From Euglena gracilis (lineage: Eukaryota > Euglenida > Euglenophyceae > Euglenales), in contig CP154957.1 in NCBI GenBank assembly GCA_039621445.1, positions 5,202,504-5,266,503 on the forward strand: a DNA stretch of 64,000 nucleotides. The letters run 5' to 3'. The position numbers were made by a program, and so were the translations under genes. The notes under the pieces are model-generated. The model was not told where the DNA came from. It worked only from the letters and a program-made list of their open reading frames with translations, and did not search any database. Below, one piece after another: positions 58,301 to 64,000 of the stretch (the first letter of the stretch is position 1; each line of letters opens with the position of its first letter).

Positions 58301-59047
58301 GAGGCAGCAGTGAAAGCTGTTGTAAATATGCTCCGTCTTTCACTGGCTGATTCGCGCCAGGCCTGGGTCCAGGTTTTGCCATGGTCCCTCTTTTATATAA
58401 ACACCCTACCAGGTTTAGTTTTACCCCACTCCCCATACAAAATTGTTTTTGGGCGAGAACCCCCAACAATTGGTGATATACCATCAGAGAGACCAGCTCG
58501 AAGTAGCGTAACCTGTGAGACATGGTTCTCTGAGGTAGAGTCTCTCAGAACTACTGTTCAGAAACGTATTACTGATATCCATTCTCATAAGAGAAATAAA
58601 TTTTTACAAGAATTCAAATCACCTGGCTATAGTGCTGGTGATCGCGTATGGGTTCGGAATAGCCGAATCCGTATGCAGGCTTACAAGCTAGACCCCCTCT
58701 GGCTCGGGCCTGTGAAATACTCGAAGGCGTTGGTAACAGTGGCCGCTATAGGGTGGCACTGCCCAACGGGATCGAGGATGTTAACATGGATGATTTCAAG
58801 CCATATCTTTCCCCGCCTAATGGCAAAGCACTACCGTGCCTTTATTTCAAGCCCCGTTCCAAGTTACCCGAAACGGATGATTTTGTGGTGGACAAAATTC
58901 TCGGTCACAAAATTGATCGAGGAGTCCACTACTGGAAGGTCAGGTGGAAAGGCTATGGGCCAGAGGAGGACACCTGGGAGCCAGCCTCCAGTTTTATTGG
59001 TTATGTCCAACAGGACTGGAAGCTATGGAATAAAAGAAATAACATAG
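55364..59047 (+). CDS. Polyprotein: DIRS-like domain, RT, RNase H, integrase
   Basis: Residues 1-110 carry a DIRS-like motif (DAFSSNAHSRLPRHWS, HPPLKLIPLVVDKI, LLVPVNPEAEWF). The RT spans about 215-440 with KWRLVLDYRYLN, LPMGVKNGPAMFQRT and YIDD at 382-385. RNase H follows (EVDSSDYAVGGVL near 545, TDHESLQHWY). The integrase has an H-x3-H zinc arm (HNQGH) with CQIC, and D, D-35-E catalytic residues (CMDFLE, SDQDH, NGRAE). KLDPLWLGPVKY is the GPY/F-type module. Sequence after about residue 1118 is out of frame with the following chromodomain, so the tail to 59047 is probably an artefact of a one-base change near 58716. Confidence 0.9.
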   Translation: MADSFDLTLEIDAFSSNAHSRLPRHWSQHSNAFDKFWGDTILWMHPPLKLIPLVVDKIFQDQARGALLVPVNPEAEWFQNLTYVTFYWWDLPNDVPLFEDFRGVVLPPFQEIIFRVCFFDAFHVSQSPPLNVSVLDHTDHVGADTAFVHNADRHPRSEPPMVDMTHKQVSAVIESAGQHPKSAEFCTRISREFSGVLENPVYACDIDPAIRGPFGVCKIELKEGAKPMHRKFFRCFGEREIALNEMIEKLIERKWIIPSKSEWTSQAFVVPKPPDPSGQKKWRLVLDYRYLNSQTKDDPFSLPLIEDLITKQADNRLWSIFDLEDGFHQMHLDPDSQAYTAFVTSKGVYQWTVLPMGVKNGPAMFQRTIQWVLRDLPFALVYIDDVLVGTPPPSANTHENILDIHYRDVRAVLAAFLKHRLFVKGAKMHLFRKTIKFCGHILNNGQRRAAPSKLEAIKKWTPEVIKTITHLKGFLGLAQYYAIYMKDFAKIAVPLSRQLKNRAPENTKVKWDADMREALESIKKLMPENVVLDIADPYKPYVLEVDSSDYAVGGVLSQHNAANELRPVAFFSRKLQGEDGKGQVQWSIREKETYAIVLILQKFRSWVASSLVQILMLTDHESLQHWYTEDLNKAMSVGRRCRWHEFLSQFNLVVVYTPGHTQKVADPLSRAPWHYPGNPDEGDATFHGSQEADEYARRYDAADDMLDSFPVSSIFRSLPVSPIRGRRRRGRTPGPRRITRSESPSPLFFREWDYSHDPVYSTIVHKLRNGEVVHNYSLSPLRLVYRDDARYKYCIPRDLVDEVLLCYHNQGHPGAPKLLSLVGRRYCTTLKENDLHSRCLQISQRCQICQAVKPRRGTPPGTLEFFPVPPDIFTSLCMDFLELEPCKGSDGKIYDYVFVVVCRLSGYIVAIPCQKAGLTAQILAQIFMQKCICLMGLPNEIVSDQDHLISSRFFITLCGLLGIEQHFSIIYRPKGNGRAEAAVKAVVNMLRLSLADSRQAWVQVLPWSLFYINTLPGLVLPHSPYKIVFGREPPTIGDIPSERPARSSVTCETWFSEVESLRTTVQKRITDIHSHKRNKFLQEFKSPGYSAGDRVWVRNSRIRMQAYKLDPLWLGPVKYSKALVTVAAIGWHCPTGSRMLTWMISSHIFPRLMAKHYRAFISSPVPSYPKRMILWWTKFSVTKLIEESTTGRSGGKAMGQRRTPGSQPPVLLVMSNRTGSYGIKEIT

Positions 59048-59070
59048 ACATTTCTGTGAATAATTTCTGA
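58717..59070 (+). CDS. Integrase C-terminal end with chromodomain
   Basis: A different frame from the preceding polyprotein. RYRVALPNGIEDVNMDDFKP continues the integrase C terminus, and DDFVVDKILGHKI, WKVRWKGYGPEEDTWEP and YVQQDWKLW form a chromodomain with its aromatic residues. In chromoviruses this module directs integration to marked chromatin (family knowledge). Stop at 59068-59070. Confidence 0.85.
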   Translation: MLEGVGNSGRYRVALPNGIEDVNMDDFKPYLSPPNGKALPCLYFKPRSKLPETDDFVVDKILGHKIDRGVHYWKVRWKGYGPEEDTWEPASSFIGYVQQDWKLWNKRNNIDISVNNF

Positions 59071-59102
59071 AATCGGCCTATAGGCCTTTTCCTCCCCTCC
59101 CT

Positions 59103-60826
59103 GTGTTTTTCTCCCAAACCCAAATCATTTCCCTCTTCTTTTTCTACAGCTCATCAAAGCTACTTTTTGCCTTTTGGTCCCCGGACCGATGCAAGATCCA
59201 GGGCGCCGGTCCGCCCTCTATACAGTATGCCCTCCCTCCCTACCCCCCACACGCCTATGTGGCGGCACCCCCAGCCCAAGGGGCGCCCGCATATGCGGTA
59301 TATCAACCCCCTCCAGCCGCTTATTCGGCTCAGGCACAAATGCCACCCCCCCCTCAAATGGTTCAGGCACAAATGCCATACCCCTCTCAGTCACATATGT
59401 CAGCCCCCTCGCAGGCACAAATGCCGCCCCCCTCTCAGGCACAAATGCCGCCCCCATCTCAGGCGCAACCGCTACCTGTCGCTTATGCGGCTTCTGTGCC
59501 AATGGGAGCTGCATATGCGGCACAGCCTCAACAGGCATATCAAGTTCCAACGGAACAGTCACAACCCCAGCAGGTACACCAAGTTCCAATGGAACAACAA
59601 CAGTATGCGAGGCAGGGACAGGCACCTCCAATGGAGCAGGCGCATTACGCCATGCCTGGTCCCTCACCTCCCATCCTGTATACCCCACAGTATGTGACAT
59701 CTCAGCAACCCCAATCCCAACCCCAATCTCAACCCGTACAGGGTACCCCACATCAAGTACACGCCGTACAGGCGATGCCCCAACCTGCTGCTTATCCCGT
59801 CCGGGAACCCGCTGCCCAAACCGCAGCTAGCAGCAGTAGTATATCCGCTTACGCGATCCCTGTGGCACATGAGACGCCACAGGCAGCACCAACGGTGCCA
59901 TACCCCGCCTTCACCGCAGAATTGGTGAATCTCGCAGAGAAGACTCTGCGAACGGCCTTGCGGGCCAGCAACCTAGAGAGAGTAGACCCATCTCTACAGG
60001 TGCTGTGGGATACCCACTGTCGTCAAATTCTGGGCCTGGCCAATAGGCCCATTGCACAATGGTGCGCATGCGGCCAGACTTTGATGACAGGAAAAGTGTA
60101 CTTCATGCCCGGGGAATATCCCCCTGAGGTCAGCATGCGTACACTGGGTATTCCAGTACCGCCTATCCCGCGGATACGCCATCATGCAGGTGCATTCACC
60201 GAATACATGCGGGAGCATAGCCCCCCAGTGGAGGAAGGCGAGATGGGAGACATTCCAGCACCAACGGTGCAGCCATCACGAATTTTTCGCGATGCACAGT
60301 CCCCAACTCGTATGCCGAGACCACCACCACCCGAATATCGGGAACCACCAACGCAATATGCGGCGGAGCCAATGACGCAACCGTCAACAGCACAACCACC
60401 ATTTCCTTATCCAGCCCATCTGGAAGCTGGAAGTCAGTTACCCGTACAACGGGATATGTCGGTGGCTCGGGATCCTGGATCCTGGGCTGAGGACGTGGAG
60501 CGAGCCGAGGCCGAAGGCCGAATGGCCGTGGAAGAGGGTGTGCCAACGGCACCTGAACCTCTCCCAGCACCTCGCTTCACGTCACCTCAGCAGGCCATCC
60601 AGTACTACCAGTCCCTGGAGCAGCTTCAGGGCCCACGGTCTGCAGAACGCAGATATGCATCACAGCCGTACAGGCCAGCAGACCTAGGTAGTAAACGGGG
60701 CAGGCCAGAATCTTCATCCCCAATGCGGAGACCGAAACCCCCGGCCCCTGCCCCAGCCCCAGCCAGACAGGCTACCCCAGCACAGCAACGACGGGCGCCG
60801 GGTGGCCAACAGGCGCACCCCCTCCC
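59103..60826 (+). CDS. Extra ORF downstream of pol, N-terminal P/Q-rich part
   Basis: Frame open from 59103, but the first residues look non-coding. TTTTTCTACAG at about 59140-59150 could be a splice acceptor. P/Q/A-rich repeats (QAQMPPPSQAQMPPPSQAQ, QVHQVPMEQQQYARQ) lead to a folded-looking segment (FTAELVNLAEKTLRTALRAS, CRQILGLANRPIAQWCACG) and then more low-complexity sequence. No known family recognised. It lies where some elements carry env or accessory genes, but no signal peptide or membrane helix is visible. Confidence 0.65.
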
Positions 60827-61687
60827 GTGCCCGTACCTTATGCCGCGCCGGCTAAGCCAGCGCCAATGGCGCAAACCCCCCGGCCGGTGCCAGCAAAAGC
60901 AGCAGCGCCGGCAGCTCCAGCAGCGCCAACGGCGCCATTGCCAGTAGCAGCGCCCGGCGCACCAGCATGTAGCAGCGCCCATGGCGCCGGCATCCCAGGA
61001 AACACCGGTACCTCCAGGCCAACAGGCCACCACCGAGGTACTGCCTGTTCCTGAACCCACACAGCAGCAGCTCGAACAGGCTGAACTGGCCCAGAGAGCC
61101 CATAGGGCAGAAATCGAGCACGAAGCTGCTGAGCGTGCACGCGTCCAGAAAATACTGGATGACACGCGTGAACGTACACGCCACCCCACTTACATCGATC
61201 CGCCTAGAGGCAAACCCCTCCCTATCAATAATCCACCATTTTTGGCGGATATGCAGGATCAACCTGCAGCTTACCCAGCAGCCAAAATGGCTTATGCCTC
61301 GCAGGAATTGCTTGGAACAACAAGCGACATGAATCCTGCCTTTATAGGCCCCCGTTTTGCAGCCAATCTCTGTCCTCATGCTTGGAAACAAGCTGGAGAA
61401 GAGATTGCCCGAAGCGAAGCCCGATCGGGCAAGGGTAAAGCCAAAAGTGCTCCCAAACGAGCACCGACAGCAGGCCAAAAAGGCCAAGGCAAAGGCCAGA
61501 AAGGCCAATACCGGAACGTCTATGAGGACGACATGGAAGCTCTATTCGAGCACATCAAAGGGATTCATGCACTCGCATTCGAGGCCATGAGAAAGTTTCA
61601 AAACGAACTTTCTCTTCCAATGCTGGTTGCATCTCCCGTCGTGACTGTGACCAGACAGCTCTATTTGGAGCGTAATCTGAGTTTCAC
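60827..61687 (+). CDS. Extra ORF, middle part with two frame changes
   Basis: A/P-rich sequence (VPAKAAAPAAPAAPTAPLP) runs in one frame to about 60970, then the earlier frame returns (PPGQQATTEVLPVPEPTQQ). A basic patch (KGKAKSAPKRAPTAGQKGQG) precedes helical sequence (EDDMEALFEHIKGIHALAFE). Composition continuity across both changes suggests two indels in one former ORF. Confidence 0.6.
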
Positions 61688-62851
61688 CACGATGGAACCC
61701 TGTATGCCTATGAGGGCAACGTAATTCTCGGTCCGATACTGGACGGACTGCCGGGATTCTGGCACGTTTGGTTCTGGGCGGGATACCCCACCCAAAATTT
61801 CGGCAGATTCCTGAACTCCTGTGGATATCCTTATCTGGATTGTGGTCGGGAAGACCGATACGATATAGGTAAGGATTTGTTACGGCAGTTATTCGACTGC
61901 ATTCGCAGTGTAGGCCCAAAAGGCCTGGAGTGGGAAATCTACCCACTGCCTGACAATATTGCCAAATTGGCAGAGAACATGTTCTGCAGCAATCTGCAAG
62001 TCTTCTACCACTGGCAATATGCCTATCATTTTGAAGTGGTCGATATTGACCTCCGCTTCCCCCAGACGTATATCGTCAGATGCACCCACTGTCACGAAAA
62101 GTTTGCAGTGGACTTCTGGGGATTCGGAGTACGCAGTACTCAACCACAGGCCGAAGGCCAGGACGAGGAAGGCCAACAGGCCAATATCCCGTACGCAGCG
62201 CCAAAGCGCATCATGCTCCTGCACCTTTGCAGAAATCCAAAGGATGTTCACCAAAGCTCGAATGGGCGACGCAACCACCGTCAACTCCTGCTGTATTTGC
62301 AACAATTCTGGTTCAGGGCTTGGACCTGCCAGATTATGGAGATATATTATTATCTCAATCCCGATAGGGAAATCCCCCCGGACTATGTCCCCATCAGGCC
62401 CCGTTTCGAGAAGGAAAGCATAGACGATTATGTCAAACGCCGATTCGGCGATACGCTCGACAGAGCACCATTCCAGCCGTTTTTCCAAGGCGGCAGACGG
62501 AACGAGCTGGGCATGGCCCTACCCCTCCTGCGCTTCAACCACAGAATGGTTGAAGACGAAAGGAAACCATGGGATCTTTTCCGATTACGGAAAAGACAGG
62601 TGCCACAGGCACCTGTCCCAAAGCCGCAACCGGCTTCTGTCGGCTGTCGGCCCGCCGACAGCCGGTTTCTCAACATTCCCCCCGCGATAGGACTCACCCA
62701 GTGGGTAGGAAGCTCCAGAAGTCAATTGGAAGGTGAGCAAAATGTTGCAGAACTGGAAATACAAAAGAAAAGAATGAAGGAGCAAGGCATTCCATTCCAA
62801 AATCATTCTCTGTATGTTACTCTCACCCACGGCAAGCACAGGTGTGTCTGA
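61688..62851 (+). CDS. Extra ORF, C-terminal domain
   Basis: A third frame, continuous to TGA 62849-62851. It looks folded and W/Y/F-rich: GFWHVWFWAGYPTQNFGR, FYHWQYAYHFEVVDIDLRF, RCTHCHEKF and QQFWFRAWTCQIMEIYYYL. CxxC with nearby histidine might bind zinc (inference). No family recognised. Confidence 0.65.
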   Translation, partial: HDGTLYAYEGNVILGPILDGLPGFWHVWFWAGYPTQNFGRFLNSCGYPYLDCGREDRYDIGKDLLRQLFDCIRSVGPKGLEWEIYPLPDNIAKLAENMFCSNLQVFYHWQYAYHFEVVDIDLRFPQTYIVRCTHCHEKFAVDFWGFGVRSTQPQAEGQDEEGQQANIPYAAPKRIMLLHLCRNPKDVHQSSNGRRNHRQLLLYLQQFWFRAWTCQIMEIYYYLNPDREIPPDYVPIRPRFEKESIDDYVKRRFGDTLDRAPFQPFFQGGRRNELGMALPLLRFNHRMVEDERKPWDLFRLRKRQVPQAPVPKPQPASVGCRPADSRFLNIPPAIGLTQWVGSSRSQLEGEQNVAELEIQKKRMKEQGIPFQNHSLYVTLTHGKHRCV

Positions 62852-64000
62852 CCAAGGTGTGCAGGTTGCCTTGTATGTGCTTTGCCTTCTGAATCAAGTC
62901 CATACTTCAAAAGGGTCTTATTTGTGGTTTTCTTTGAATTCAAGGGCAGAAAAAGCCATTTTCAGTTACAAAGTTTTGGATCCTATGCCGGTATGCCAAC
63001 CCAGCCACTGGCAGGGGGCGAAAAGCCGGGCCTCCGGCCCTGAGCCCTCCGGAGGCTCTTTTTATTGAAAAACCCTGGGGCTGGGTGGTGACCGTAGGTG
63101 GGGGAAAAGGAAGAAGGAGGCCCAGTCGGTCGGGCACTCCATTTCTCAGGCATTTCAATTCATTCCACTACTTTCACTTTCGTCGTCCTTTCTTCTCTTT
63201 TTTCTTTAAAACCCCCCACCGACATGGTAAGCAGAGGTTTGCTGCTGGGCTGTGCCCAGCAGAATCTTTTTGAAATCTGTGGTTTCTTTGGAATCTGTGC
63301 ACCATAAATCTGCTGGAATCCATCTGTGCACCAGTTTGTGCTGTAAATCGTGGGTGAATATTTTCATCTGGTGTTTTTGCAAATGGAATGGAATCAATCT
63401 GTGAGCAAGGCTCTGGGGGGAAGGGACACTGAAAACGGCCCAGATTTTTGCAATTCCCAGTGGTAGGAGAACGGGCCAGGTTGAGTGTCAGTCGAGAGCC
63501 AAGCTCTAAGCTCCAGTTGTTGACTTGTGTGCATTTTTTTTCTGTGGCGTGTGGTTTTTCTCGGTGTCTTGTTTTCAGCAATTTTTTCCCAAATCAGGCT
63601 GAGTTTTTTGAACGAACTGTGGAGTCCAATCTGGAAGATAATTTTTCTGGCAGAATTTTCATTTTCAGGTTGATGGTTTTTCAGTTTTGGCTGTGGGAAA
63701 GTCAAGTTTAAGTTTTCTTCAGCAGTGATTCAAGTTTTTTATCGCTTTCTGGTTGTGGATTTTTTTCGGATAAACCTCAGAATGCTTGAAGCATGTCATT
63801 TTTGAGAAACACCGTTTTCTCTGGGGTGCACAGTACCCTTTTACTTGTGCTCAAGCAGCCAGACAACAGTTTCAAAAGTTTTTTGTTTTGCCAGTCCCAG
63901 TTTAACTTTGATCAGGGTGAGTTCGCTGCAGGTGTGGCAGGTGCTCAATCCACAGACTGGGACATCATTTCAGTGGGTTTGTATGCTGGTCCCATGCATT
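62852..64000. other. Element 3' flank
   Basis: No LTR copy matching 48955-49376 was found. Purine run GGGGGAAAAGGAAGAAGGAGG at 63100-63120 could be the polypurine tract. A 9-bp stem hairpin (CTGCTGGGC TGT GCCCAGCAG) lies at 63242-63262. No gene seen beyond. Confidence 0.4.
63100..63120 (+). other. Possible polypurine tract
   Basis: 21 bases of only G and A, 249 bp after the last ORF and before the expected 3' LTR. The following bases do not start with TG, so the assignment is weak. Confidence 0.35.

Larger units (their letters stand above)
48955..63120 (+). mobile_element. Decayed chromodomain Ty3/gypsy-like LTR retrotransposon
   Basis: Order on the + strand: LTR end, tRNA-Met site, gag, CCHC knuckles, protease, a DIRS-like domain, RT, RNase H, integrase, chromodomain, extra ORF, purine tract. 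The RT-RNase H-IN order marks Ty3/gypsy, and the chromodomain after integrase marks chromoviruses. Frame changes in gag, around protease, before the chromodomain and in the extra ORF, plus one in-frame stop, indicate an inactive copy unless sequencing errors are responsible. The domains themselves keep their catalytic motifs, so the insertion is not ancient. The right limit is uncertain. Confidence 0.85.

Noticed and set aside
60626-61508. Cysteine- and alanine-rich minus-strand frames
   Set aside because: Complements of the A/P-rich extra ORF; the + strand composition continues across three frames.
62852-64000. 3' LTR of the retroelement
   Set aside because: No stretch matches the region before the primer-binding site; it may lie beyond the window or be deleted.

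Overview
The window is nuclear DNA of a eukaryote, most probably a euglenid alga or protist. Two long, exon-poor genes run on the + strand, followed by a degenerate Ty3/gypsy-type retroelement on the same strand. Euglenid origin is inferred mainly from introns. When both genes are assembled by protein homology and exact reading-frame bookkeeping, 14 of 27 introns are ordinary GT-AG. The other 13 follow the rule known for euglenid nonconventional introns: no conserved borders, ends that can pair, CAG (or a variant) at positions +4 to +6 and CTG (or a variant) at -8 to -6. Every exon length then fits its codon count without remainder.

Positions 981-22757 hold the 3' part (16 exons, about 697 codons) of an armadillo-repeat protein with an acidic, tandemly duplicated insert and a basic C terminus; its 5' end is not found and may lie before the window. 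Positions 22758-29738 are intergenic, with dispersed repeats. Positions 29739-46077 hold a complete 13-exon gene for proteasome regulatory lid subunit RPN5 (PSMD12), 502 aa. Positions 46078-48950 show no recognisable gene.

From about 48.95 kb to at least 62.85 kb lies a chromodomain-bearing Ty3/gypsy-like element. It has a primer-binding site matching initiator tRNA-Met, gag with CCHC knuckles, protease, reverse transcriptase, RNase H, integrase and chromodomain, then an unexpected third large ORF. Several frameshifts and an in-frame stop suggest it is decayed. A second 3' LTR was not found by eye.

Introns and intergenic DNA are packed with short non-autonomous repeats. The clearest is an about 300-bp family (MITE1) with termini CAGGGCGGTCC / GGACCGCCCTG, present in many copies, two of them carrying nested insertions. 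RPN5 intron 11 starts and ends with MITE1-like termini, which links this mobile family to the nonconventional introns. Other families have TAAACCCCCCAAATA termini, AAGGCATTTT-rich bodies, or a covarying GAA-loop hairpin. No rRNA, tRNA gene or CRISPR array was seen.
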